A stretch of DNA of 64,000 nucleotides. Source: Methanocaldococcus villosus KIN24-T80. Its GTDB lineage: Archaea > AGJL01 > Methanococci > Methanococcales > Methanocaldococcaceae. A program made the translations under genes and the position numbers. The notes beneath the pieces were generated by a model, which did no database searches, had not been told where the DNA came from, and was given only the letters and a program-made list of their open reading frames with translations. Location of the stretch: positions 186,001 to 250,000 of the forward strand of contig NZ_AQUK01000001.1 in the NCBI RefSeq assembly GCF_000371805.1. The letters run 5' to 3'. Positions 38,367-47,041 of the stretch are shown piece by piece (within the stretch, counting starts at the first letter, position 1; each line of letters opens with the position of its first letter).

Positions 38367-38840
38367 ATGGAATACTTGCATGCAATTGGAACATTCATAT
38401 TTGGAATCCTTTTAGGTTATTTATTTCAAAGAGCAAGAATGTGTTTTATTGGAGGGATGAGAGACTTTTATTTAATAAGAGATACATGGTTAATTAAAGG
38501 TCTCTTTGGGTTTTTTGGTGGAGCATTATTAGGTTATATAATATTTAGTGCTATGAGTAAAATTCCATTCTTCCCATGGATTGCTGTAAAAGGCTTTACC
38601 CCAATCCCAGGAGACCCATTAGGTAAAGCAGGAAGTTTAGTTGGACATTTAATAGTTGCTATTATTGGTGGATTTGGAGTTGGATTTTTCTCAGTTATCC
38701 AAGGGGGTTGTCCATTGAGAAACTATGTTATGGCAGCAGAGGGGAATAAGACGGCGATTGCATACATATTAGGACTTGCTGTTGGAGCAGTATTGTTCCA
38801 CACCGTTGTAGTTCCTATCGTTAAGGCAATACTGTTATAA
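38367..38840 (+). CDS. YeeE/YedE family transporter, half-protein 2
   Basis: A 157-residue membrane protein, the partner of the previous gene. The motifs FQRARMCFIGGMRDFYLIRDTWLIKG and IQGGCPLRNYVMAAEGN match the second repeat of YeeE/YedE transporters. Four or five hydrophobic segments are visible. It follows the first half after 11 nt behind GGTGGTGATAG, so equimolar production is likely. The cargo is expected to be a reduced sulfur or selenium species, by family association only. Confidence 0.85.
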   Translation: MEYLHAIGTFIFGILLGYLFQRARMCFIGGMRDFYLIRDTWLIKGLFGFFGGALLGYIIFSAMSKIPFFPWIAVKGFTPIPGDPLGKAGSLVGHLIVAIIGGFGVGFFSVIQGGCPLRNYVMAAEGNKTAIAYILGLAVGAVLFHTVVVPIVKAILL

Positions 38841-38856
38841 TCTTTTGGGGAAATTT

Positions 38857-39423
38857 ATGATCTTAAAGAAAATAAAAAAATTACTTAGAAAGAAAGGTAA
38901 TGAAGAAAAAGAATTTGAAGGTAGGGGATTGATAATTTTTAAAAGTGTTAAAGATGCAATGAAAGCAGAAAGTATTTTAAAGAATTATAATGTTAGAGTG
39001 GTGGCTCCTCCTTATGAGATAAGAGAAGGTTGTGATTTAGCATTAGAGTATGATTTGGTAGATGAATTGGGAATTAAGAGAGAATTAGAAAAAAATAATA
39101 TTAATCCATTAAAATTCATCCCTTTAAATGATTATTCCTTAAAACCTCTTGAATTAATAAAAATTAAAGAAATTGATGGATTTATTATGGTAAGATGTGG
39201 AAATATGAAGATAACAATTGATAAAGAAGGGAATATTGTAAATATCTCTGGCGGCGGATGTCCAGATGTGCCATATTTGGCATTAAAATTAAAGGGAAAA
39301 AATATTAAGGATATTAAAGAGGATGAGACTCCAAAAAGTTTGGGGTATACATTATGTGCCTATACTTTAAATAAGGCATTTGAAAAGGCAAAAGAATTGA
39401 TAAATTTAAAAAATAAATTTTGA
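38857..39423 (+). CDS. DUF3343 (putative Se/S carrier) protein with extra C-terminal domain
   Basis: A 188-residue protein. Residues 22-90 form a DUF3343-like domain: GRGLIIFKSVKDAMKAESILKNYNVRVVAPPYEIREGCDLALEY, with Cys59 in the conserved position. Residues 95-185 form a second domain with Cys114, Cys135 (ISGGGCPDVPYLALKLKG) and Cys167 (SLGYTLCAYTLNKAF), which I do not recognise. DUF3343 often stands beside YedE/YedF in selenium-using genomes. I use ATG 38857 behind GGGGAAATTT; the TTG at 38845 is an alternative. Co-transcribed with the YedE halves (16-nt gap). Confidence 0.75.
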   Translation: MILKKIKKLLRKKGNEEKEFEGRGLIIFKSVKDAMKAESILKNYNVRVVAPPYEIREGCDLALEYDLVDELGIKRELEKNNINPLKFIPLNDYSLKPLELIKIKEIDGFIMVRCGNMKITIDKEGNIVNISGGGCPDVPYLALKLKGKNIKDIKEDETPKSLGYTLCAYTLNKAFEKAKELINLKNKF

Positions 39424-39460
39424 TTAGATATTAGGTTAGAATTTAAATTAAAATTAAGAT

Positions 39461-40213
39461 TTAAATTTTATATCCTTCAACAAGAAAATATGATTTATTT
39501 TTCCAAGCTATTCTATATAGAAGAGGGACATTTTTATTTAGCTTCTCTCTAATCCATTTAAGATCTCTTACAGAGATATTTGACAAATTTGCTCTTTTAA
39601 ATAGGTTTATAACATCTTCTGGGTTTGAACCTCCATAAAATGGGAGTTTTTTATTGATTCCTTTCTTTTCATAAATATCCATATTTTTCCAAGGATTTCT
39701 TCTCTCATATATTATTATTGCTACCTGCCCAATAGCTTTTCTAATCTTTTCCTCAAGAGTTTCCTCTTTCCATCTACCATCAATAACAACAACTTTTCCT
39801 CCTTTTCTTACAACCCTACTCCATTCATTTATTGCTCTATGTGGATTTGGCAGTGTCCATAATAAATGCCTATTAATTACTGCATCAAACTCTTCATCAT
39901 TAAAAGGTAAATTTTCAGCATCAGCAATCATAAATTCAATATCTAAACCTTTCTTATTAGCTTTGTTTTTTGCTTTCTCCAACATTCTCTCCGATAAATC
40001 AATGCCAACAACCTCATATCCTAACTCAGCTAACAGAATAGCTAAAAATCCAGTTCCAGTTCCTACATCCAAGATTCTTAGCTTTTTATCTCCAAATATA
40101 TCATATAAAACACTTCTCCAAACCTCAGGCAAACCGGAATGTCCTGGTGAATTGTCATAGCTTTCACTTCGTATATCCCAATATTTTTTAATACATTCTT
40201 TTACATCTTCCAT
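39461..40213 (-). CDS. class I SAM-dependent methyltransferase
   Basis: A 250-residue Rossmann methyltransferase of the UbiE/arsM-like superfamily. The SAM motif is LRILDVGTGTGFLAILLAELGYEVVGIDLSERML, then IEFMIADAENLPFNDEEFDAVINRHLLWTLPNP and WSRVVRKGGKVVVIDGRW. The N-terminus (IKKYWDIRSESYDNSPGHSG) is typical of small-molecule methyltransferases. The C-terminal 70 residues are divergent. The substrate is unknown; lying between the DUF3343 gene and the kinase-like gene, thiol or selenol methylation is a possibility only. Convergent to the DUF3343 gene with a 37-nt gap. Confidence 0.85.
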   Translation of the reverse strand: MEDVKECIKKYWDIRSESYDNSPGHSGLPEVWRSVLYDIFGDKKLRILDVGTGTGFLAILLAELGYEVVGIDLSERMLEKAKNKANKKGLDIEFMIADAENLPFNDEEFDAVINRHLLWTLPNPHRAINEWSRVVRKGGKVVVIDGRWKEETLEEKIRKAIGQVAIIIYERRNPWKNMDIYEKKGINKKLPFYGGSNPEDVINLFKRANLSNISVRDLKWIREKLNKNVPLLYRIAWKNKSYFLVEGYKI

Positions 40214-40328
40214 AATACCCCTTTATATTATTAAATATGAATAATTAAAATTTTTGTATTACAAAATTACTTATAAGATATAAAAATATTTAAATTATAT
40301 ATAATAAAACTATATCAAGGTTGATAGT

Positions 40329-41162
40329 ATGATTATAGCAGGGACTATTCCAATAGAAGGACTAGAGTTAATAAAAGGGAAGCCAATACTAAAAGGAAAT
40401 AAAATAATTATAAATAACAAAGAATTTCCAATATCTATGGGAACTTGTGCATTGATAGGAGCAGTTTTAAAAACATTAGAATATTTTGATGAGAATAATA
40501 TTCATGTTATAACTGCTGGAGATATTGGAAAAGGGGATGGGAGTTTAAAGATTTATGATGCATTGAAAGAAGTTGATGATGATTTACTTATAATACATTA
40601 CATAAAACCAAAAATATCTTATATAAAAGAAATTGATTTTTCTCCAAAGATTATTGCTGATGCTGGAGGAATGTATGCAGCAAAAGCAGCAAACATAGGG
40701 GATAAATTTCATTTATTTTTACCTGATGTTGGTGAGTTAGCATTTTTAGCAGATGAAAAGGCATCCCATCCTGCCTATGTGAGAGGTTTTATATCTGAAG
40801 TAGATAATAAAGAAGTACCTGAACTAATCAGAAGAGCTTATGGAAAATCAAAAATGCCAAAATATATGGTTGTTAAGGGAGAAAAAGATTATATAGTTGA
40901 GGATGGAAATATTGCTGAAATAATAGATTCTCCAAAAATAGAGGCAATGGAATGCATTGGAGGTACAGGAGATACTCTAACAGGAATTATTTCCTCTTTA
41001 ATAAATTGTGGATACAAAACAAAAGACGCCTGTGTTTTGGGATGTAAAATAAATAGAATATTGGGGGAAATTTCTAATGTAAAACCAAATACACAAATTA
41101 ATGAATTAATCTATAATATACCAAAAGTTCTAAAATTTATCCTAAATAAAGAGCTTTTTTAA
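40329..41162 (+). CDS. NAD(P)HX dehydratase/ribokinase-like protein
   Basis: A 277-residue protein of the ribokinase-like superfamily. The C-terminal anion-hole and catalytic motif IEAMECIGGTGDTLTGIISSLINCGY matches the GTGD segment of NAD(P)H-hydrate dehydratases and small-molecule kinases. KIIADAGGMYAAKAANIG and FLPDVGELAFLADEKASHPAYV fit the same fold. It lacks the epimerase domain found in the usual archaeal Nnr fusion, so it may have another substrate. It lies between the sulfur/selenium genes and fdhBA, overlapping the fdhB tail by 26 nt. The start follows GGTTGATAGT. Confidence 0.65.
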   Translation: MIIAGTIPIEGLELIKGKPILKGNKIIINNKEFPISMGTCALIGAVLKTLEYFDENNIHVITAGDIGKGDGSLKIYDALKEVDDDLLIIHYIKPKISYIKEIDFSPKIIADAGGMYAAKAANIGDKFHLFLPDVGELAFLADEKASHPAYVRGFISEVDNKEVPELIRRAYGKSKMPKYMVVKGEKDYIVEDGNIAEIIDSPKIEAMECIGGTGDTLTGIISSLINCGYKTKDACVLGCKINRILGEISNVKPNTQINELIYNIPKVLKFILNKELF

Positions 41163-42228
41163 TCTTTAAATATACTCTATGGGTTATATATGCAAGAGGA
41201 ATTTCCATTGGGCATACATCTTCACACTGTCCACAGTTTATACAATTTTTTGATACACACGATAATCTAATTCCATGAAATATTGCAGGGTCTGGAGGAA
41301 TTTTACCATTTTCTGAAATAAACTCTAACTTACAATTATTACAAATACATATTGGGCAAGCATCTCTACATCCATAACATTTAATACATCTATTCCAATA
41401 TTTTTGCCATTCTTCAATACTTATATAGCTTTCTTCAAAATGTCTCTTTTGAAAAATTTTAGCTAATTTAATCATATTCTCCTCTATCTTTTTCCTAATC
41501 TCAATGTTTTTCTTAGATGGTTCTTTAATTTTTATATAACCATCTTTTTCAGCATTTTCAACAAGATTTCTACCTTTCTCTGAACAAATCTCTATAAAAG
41601 TCCAGCCCTTCTCTGCCCCCCAATTTCCACATGCTAAATCAGCATTTCTTGGAATTTTTAACTCACACCTTTGACAATTTTTTCTTCTTCCAAAACCTTT
41701 TTCCTCCAATTTATCTATTTTAATAGCTTTATATTTTCCATTTTTCAATTTAATGATAAACTTCCCTTTATCAATCTCTTCTTTCACAACATCTTTTGGA
41801 TCAACTTTATAAAACAACTTTATCATTTTCATTGCTTTAATTGGATTTATAGTTCCCCCACAGTTTAAGCCTATCATATAAATATTATCTAAATTTATTT
41901 GATTTAACTTTGCTAACTCTCTTATAGCCATGGCATCACAAGGTTTTACTGAAACTGCAATTTTCTTATCTAAAAAATAATTTTTTATTATCTTTCCAAA
42001 ATTTGTTGAAGTGCAGTGTAAAGAACCAGCAGTTTCAATTAACTCTTCTGAGTTTGTTATGAACACTGGAATTCCATCGTAAATGTCTTCCCCTTTTTTT
42101 AATGTTAAAACACCATCAACAAGCTTTTTATCTAAAAGATATTTAAACAGTGCTGTAACTGCTCCACCACATTCTGCCCTTTTCAAAATTTCTTCATTTG
42201 TAGCTTTAGCTAATACATATTTACTCAA
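41137..42228 (-). CDS. fdhB: F420-type formate dehydrogenase beta subunit
   Basis: A 363-residue FrhB/FdhB-family flavoprotein that passes electrons between the catalytic subunit and coenzyme F420. The N-terminus has AECGGAVTALFKYLLDKKLVDGVLTL, and the middle has ELAKLNQINLDNIYMIGLNCGGTINP and the cysteine set CQRCELKIPRNADLACGNWG. The C-terminus carries two ferredoxin-like clusters: CIKCYGCRDACPICICNNC and CINCGQCEDVCPMEIP. It starts 15 nt after fdhA and is plainly in its operon. Confidence 0.95.
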   Translation of the reverse strand: MSKYVLAKATNEEILKRAECGGAVTALFKYLLDKKLVDGVLTLKKGEDIYDGIPVFITNSEELIETAGSLHCTSTNFGKIIKNYFLDKKIAVSVKPCDAMAIRELAKLNQINLDNIYMIGLNCGGTINPIKAMKMIKLFYKVDPKDVVKEEIDKGKFIIKLKNGKYKAIKIDKLEEKGFGRRKNCQRCELKIPRNADLACGNWGAEKGWTFIEICSEKGRNLVENAEKDGYIKIKEPSKKNIEIRKKIEENMIKLAKIFQKRHFEESYISIEEWQKYWNRCIKCYGCRDACPICICNNCKLEFISENGKIPPDPAIFHGIRLSCVSKNCINCGQCEDVCPMEIPLAYITHRVYLKIKKALYLG

Positions 42229-42243
42229 AATTTCACCAAAATT

Positions 42244-44265
42244 TCATAATATTTTTTCAACTCTAACAGCACATAACTTAAGTTCAGGAATCTTACTTTT
42301 TAGATCTAAGATATTGTTTGTCAATATATTAGCTTTAGTTTCTGCAAAGTGAAATGGCATAAATAAAACCCCTTCTTTAATATCCTTAGAAATCCTCACT
42401 TTTACAATAACTTCCCCTCTTCTTGATGATACCTTTACTAACTCATTGTTTTTAATTCCCAATCTTTTAGCATCTTCTAAATTCATCTCTATATATCCTT
42501 CATTAATTTCTCTTATTATATGCTCACTCCTTCTTGTCATTGTTCCTGTGTGATAATGAAATATTATCCTTCCAGTTGTTAAAATAAATGGATATTCTCT
42601 ATCTGGTAACTCCATTGGGTCTTTATATTCTACTGGATGTATCACTCCTAAACCATCTGAAGTTAAAAATTTATCAGTATATAAAATTGGAGTTCCTGGG
42701 TCTTTTTCATCTTTGCATGGCCACTGTATTCCATCAATTCCTAGTCTGTCATATGTTATCCCTGCATATTGGGGAGTTACTTTCCTAATCTCTTCAAATA
42801 TTTCCCTTGGAGAGTTATAATTAAATTTATATCCCATCTTCTCTGCAAGTTTTTTTATTATTCTCCAATCTTCCATTGCCTCTCCTGGTGGATTTACTGC
42901 CTTTCTTATTCTTTGCACTCTCCTTTCAGTGTTTGTAAATGTTCCGTCTTTCTCTGCCCAACATGCTGCTGGAAGAACCACATCAGCAAGTTCTGCAGTT
43001 TCAGTTAAAAATATGTCTTGAACTATTAAGAAATCTAATGATTTCAAAGCATGTTCAACATGTTTGACATTTGGATCTGATACCATAGGATTTTCTCCCA
43101 TTATGTAAAGACATTTTATCTCTTTTCCTGATTTTTCAATCATTTCAGGAATTGTTAGCCCAATTTCATTATTTAATTCAACACCCCAAAATTCTTCAAA
43201 TTTTTTGTAAGCAAGATTTATTTTTTGATAACCAGGAAATACATCAGGTAAAGCACCCATATCACAGGCTCCTTGAACATTATTCTGCCCTCTAAGGGGA
43301 TTAACTCCAGTTCCTCTTTTCCCTACATTTCCAGTTATCATTGCTAAATTACATAATGCCTTTACTCCATCTACACCTGATGTAAATTGGGTAACCCCCA
43401 TACAGTAAATTATTGATGCCCTATCAGCACTTCCATACATTTTTGCTGCCTCTATGATCAACTCAGGAGGAACTCCACAGATTTTTGAAACATATTCAGG
43501 AGGGTATTTTTCCACAACTTTTTTTAACCCTTCAAATCCTTTTGTTCTATTTTTTATAAATTCCTCATCAATTAACCCCTCTTTTATAATCACATGCATC
43601 ATTGCATTTATTAAGGCTACATTAGTTCCAGGATTTATTTGTAAAAACAAATCAGCATTTTTAGCAGTTATTGTTTTTCTTGGATCAACTACAATTATTT
43701 TAGCACCTTTTTCTTTTGCCTTAACTATTCTTCTTGCTATTAAAGGATGTTGTTCAAAAGTGTTAGAGCCAATTATAAATATACAGTTAGCATCTTCAAT
43801 ATCTTCAATTGAGTTTGTCATAGCACCAGACCCAAAGGCCTCCCTTAAAGCCAAAACAGTTGGTGAATGTCAAAGTCTTGCACAGTGGTCTATATTATTA
43901 GTTTTTACAACTACTCTTGCAAATTTTTGAAAAATATAATTATCTTCATTGGTACATCTTGCAGATGAAAAAAACCCTACCTCTTCTGAAGAATACTCCA
44001 TTAGTCTATTTGCAATCAAATTCAATACTTCTTTCCATGAGGCTTCAACAAACTCTCCACTCTTATTAATTAGTGGCTTTTTTAATCTGTCTTTACTATG
44101 GATAAATTCATAACAATAGCTTCCCTTAATACAAGTTTTTCCCTCATTTATTGGATGTCTTTTGAATGGGTAAGTTCCAACAACTTTCCCATCCTTTACA
44201 ATCAAATCTATCCCACAACCCACCCCACAGTATGGACAAATTGTATGAACAAATTTTAATTCCAT
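42244..44265 (-). CDS. fdhA: formate dehydrogenase alpha subunit, selenoprotein (Sec132 at in-frame TGA)
   Basis: A molybdopterin/tungstopterin oxidoreductase of 673 residues, read through a TGA at 43870-43872. The residues around it, DHCARL[23 protein letters not shown], match the formate dehydrogenase active site. The [4Fe-4S] site is CPYCGVGCG (Cys10, 13, 17) plus Cys45. The later domains [34 protein letters not shown] and the C-terminal [20 protein letters not shown], followed by [10 protein letters not shown], continue in the same frame, so this is not a pseudogene. ATG 44265 follows GGTGATATTA. A SECIS hairpin lies in the leader at 44312-44343. Confidence 0.96.
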
Positions 44266-44311
44266 TAATATCACCATTATTCTAATTTGGAGGCCTTTGG
44301 GTCTTTTTTCA

Positions 44312-44343
44312 CCACCTGCTCCCAATAATGGGTTCGCAGATGG
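44312..44343 (-). promoter_or_regulatory. archaeal SECIS element in the 5' leader of fdhA
   Basis: On the mRNA strand an 8-bp stem CCATCTGC / GCAGGTGG (one G-U) is followed by an asymmetric internal loop, GAA on the 5' side and A on the 3' side. A 4-bp stem CCCA / TGGG closes a 4-nt loop. This is the archaeal SECIS consensus. It lies 47-78 nt before the fdhA start. Most archaeal SECIS elements are in 3' leaders, but the M. jannaschii fdhA element is reported at the 5' side, as here. Confidence 0.92.
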
Positions 44344-44356
44344 CGGGTGCTAAGTT

Positions 44357-45217
44357 TTAGTTTTTTATCTTATATTTCAACCCAATATATCCTCCAATGT
44401 CTAATAATATAATGTTTAATATTAATAATATAAATGCGGTATATATTAACTTAAAATCCATAGTAGCTAATGCAATCCCCATTAATAATGCGGGAATTAA
44501 TATTGAGACATCAATTGTAACTCCTATTATCTCATACTCCTTTCCACTAGCAATACCCATTCCTCCAGAAATTCCAGAAATAATAGCAATTATTGAGCTT
44601 AATAAGATTGAACCTCCTGAAAGATATTCTAAAACCAAACTTTTAGAAACAAAAAATAAACCCATAAAAAATGAACATAAGGTAACAATTCCTACACATA
44701 AGAGCTCCTTTTTCATTCCTTCAATAAAAAGTTCTTTATTACCTAAAACTGTTCCTATAGCACTTCCCATAACTGTATCTACTAAAGGAGCAATAATCAT
44801 AGCTCCAATTAATGCTGGGATATTATGCTCAATTAGTCCAATAGTTCCTACAATACTTGCTAATATAACTTTAATTATTGGTGTTTTTGTTATCTTTACC
44901 ATAGATTTTGCTTTATAATAAAGTTCTAATGGAGACAAGCTTGTTGATGCTAAACCTTCCTCCCTACATGAGAAGGTAATGTTTGCTGGCATTATGGTAA
45001 TGCTTCCATATCCTTTTTCTCCTAAACCCATCTTTTTTAATTCTAAAACTATCTTCTCAGCATCTCTTGCTTTTGCATTACATGTTATTATTATCCCATT
45101 TTCAATTGATGATTTTAAAGGTTCAATAATTGAGATTGAATAAGCATTATTCTTTTTTAGTATTTCTTCAACAGTATTTAAAAATTTTTTAGGTACCATA
45201 ATTTTCATATATCTCAT
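44357..45217 (-). CDS. DUF389/TIGR00341 family membrane protein
   Basis: A 286-residue protein. A soluble ACT-like N-terminal part (1-95, [20 protein letters not shown]) is followed by six hydrophobic segments. The family motif is [32 protein letters not shown], and a repeat motif is [43 protein letters not shown]. Function is unknown. Two starts are possible, ATG 45217 and ATG 45208; GGTGTA spacing suits the first. The fdhA SECIS begins only 14 nt after its stop, so fdhBA has either a promoter inside this gene or read-through. Confidence 0.82.
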   Translation of the reverse strand: MRYMKIMVPKKFLNTVEEILKKNNAYSISIIEPLKSSIENGIIITCNAKARDAEKIVLELKKMGLGEKGYGSITIMPANITFSCREEGLASTSLSPLELYYKAKSMVKITKTPIIKVILASIVGTIGLIEHNIPALIGAMIIAPLVDTVMGSAIGTVLGNKELFIEGMKKELLCVGIVTLCSFFMGLFFVSKSLVLEYLSGGSILLSSIIAIISGISGGMGIASGKEYEIIGVTIDVSILIPALLMGIALATMDFKLIYTAFILLILNIILLDIGGYIGLKYKIKN

Positions 45218-45249
45218 ACACCTACACCATATAAAATAAAAATTATTAA

Positions 45250-45621
<372 letters not shown>

Positions 45622-46878
45622 TTAAGCAACTGATGTTTCCTCCTCTGGGTAAGCTGGCATTTTATGTTCTGCTAAATCTAACCCTATAAATTCATCTTCT
45701 TCACTAACTCTTAATCCACCACATATAACTCCTGCTATTTTAGCAATTATATAACCTAACGCAGTTCCATATACTATACAGAATACTGATGCAATTATTT
45801 GATCTATTAAACTAACTTCTCCCGCTCCACCTAATGCCTTCATTCCCAATATTCCTGCCAATATTGCCCCAACAACTCCTGCTGTTCCATGGACTGGAAC
45901 AACACCACAGACATCATCTAATCCTGCATTTTCAATAAGTTTATAAACTATTGGAACTTGAAGCCCAGCAATTAATCCAATTATTAATCCACCAACTGGG
46001 CTAACTACATCAGTTCCTGAACAAATAGCTACTAAACCAGCAACAATACCATTTGCTGTGAAGAGAACATCTTTTTTTGAAGCTATTAATGCTCCAATTC
46101 CTCCTCCAGCCATTGCTAAAGTTGTTGTTGCACAAACCAATCCACTAATGTCACCTAATGCTAATGAACTTCCTACGTTAAATCCATACCAACCAATTGC
46201 CAATGCTAATGCCCCAAAGACTGCCATTGGTATGTTATGCCCTAAAATTGGAACTGGTTTTCCATCTTTGAATCTTCCAATTCTTGGTCCAATAGCTGCA
46301 ATAGCCCCTAATGCTAAGAATCCACCTAAACCATGGACAATTAAACTTCCTGCATAGTCATGCCAATTTATAATTCCTGCTCCCCAAGGACCTAAATAGA
46401 CAAAGAAAGGATATACCAATGCTGTGATTATCAAAGAGATTAAAACATAAGCACTAAACTTAATTCTCTCTGCAACTCCTCCAGAAACAATTGTTGCTGC
46501 TGTTGCAGCAAATACTAAACCAAAGAACCAGCTTGCTAATTCAATACCATTATCTACTAAGAATGGTGCTGCACTAAATATTTTGCCCCACCAGCTTATG
46601 AAGTCAGCTGGATTTATTGAAGCACAGAGGACTCCACCAATAAATAACCATGAAACACAACCAATGAACCAATCAACCATGTTTTTCATCATAACATTAT
46701 TAACATTTTTCTTTCTAACTTGTCCTCCTTCAAGCATTGCAAAACCCCACTGCATCATAAAGACAAGAACCCCCATTACTACTAAGAAATACACATCACT
46801 TGCATTAGCCATTGCTGTCAAAGCTTGAACAATTGAATTTATATCTGTTACATTTTGAAACAGGTCTGCAGTTGCCAT
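45622..46878 (-). CDS. amtB: ammonium transporter (Amt/Rh family)
   Basis: A 418-residue membrane channel with eleven expected helices. Diagnostic stretches: VMQWGFAMLEGGQVRKKNVNNVMMKN-like MMQWGFAMLEGGQVRKKNV, YPFFVYLGPWGAGIINWHDYAGSLIVHGLGG (first conserved His), IGWYGFNVGSSLALGDISG and VPVHGTAGVVGAILAGI (second conserved His). The C-terminal EDEFIGLDLAEHKMPAYPE contacts GlnK. The start at 46878 follows GGGTGAACTTT. A near-consensus NrpR operator (46906-46919) overlaps the likely transcription start. Confidence 0.97.
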   Translation of the reverse strand: MATADLFQNVTDINSIVQALTAMANASDVYFLVVMGVLVFMMQWGFAMLEGGQVRKKNVNNVMMKNMVDWFIGCVSWLFIGGVLCASINPADFISWWGKIFSAAPFLVDNGIELASWFFGLVFAATAATIVSGGVAERIKFSAYVLISLIITALVYPFFVYLGPWGAGIINWHDYAGSLIVHGLGGFLALGAIAAIGPRIGRFKDGKPVPILGHNIPMAVFGALALAIGWYGFNVGSSLALGDISGLVCATTTLAMAGGGIGALIASKKDVLFTANGIVAGLVAICSGTDVVSPVGGLIIGLIAGLQVPIVYKLIENAGLDDVCGVVPVHGTAGVVGAILAGILGMKALGGAGEVSLIDQIIASVFCIVYGTALGYIIAKIAGVICGGLRVSEEDEFIGLDLAEHKMPAYPEEETSVA

Positions 46879-46905
46879 AAAGTTCACCCAATTATATCGG
46901 ATATC

Positions 46906-46919
46906 GGAAAGCTATTTCT
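46906..46919. promoter_or_regulatory. NrpR-type operator candidate before amtB
   Basis: GGAA-AGCTAT-TTCT differs by one base from the NrpR consensus GGAA-N6-TTCC known in Methanococcales nitrogen promoters. On the minus strand a TATA-like element lies near 46941-46949, placing the predicted start over this site, as in repressed nif/glnA promoters. Confidence 0.5.
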
Positions 46920-47041
46920 GGTTTCCTATATTATTTTATTAGCTTTATAAGTATTTTGGAGATTTTGGATATAATGACACAATTATAAACAAACACTAAA
47001 GATAAATATCAATTAATTTTAATTAATTTTAGGTGAAAATT

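Noticed and set aside
43454-43930. 158-residue open frame on the plus strand over fdhA
   Set aside because: It is antisense to a conserved gene and reads as its shadow.
42244-44265. Frameshift or nonsense pseudogene of formate dehydrogenase
   Set aside because: The TGA is in the catalytic Sec position with intact frame and SECIS, so it is a selenoprotein gene.
44397-44918. 173-residue plus-strand open frame over the DUF389 gene
   Set aside because: Low-complexity Ile/Pro-rich complement of membrane helices, with no ribosome-binding site.
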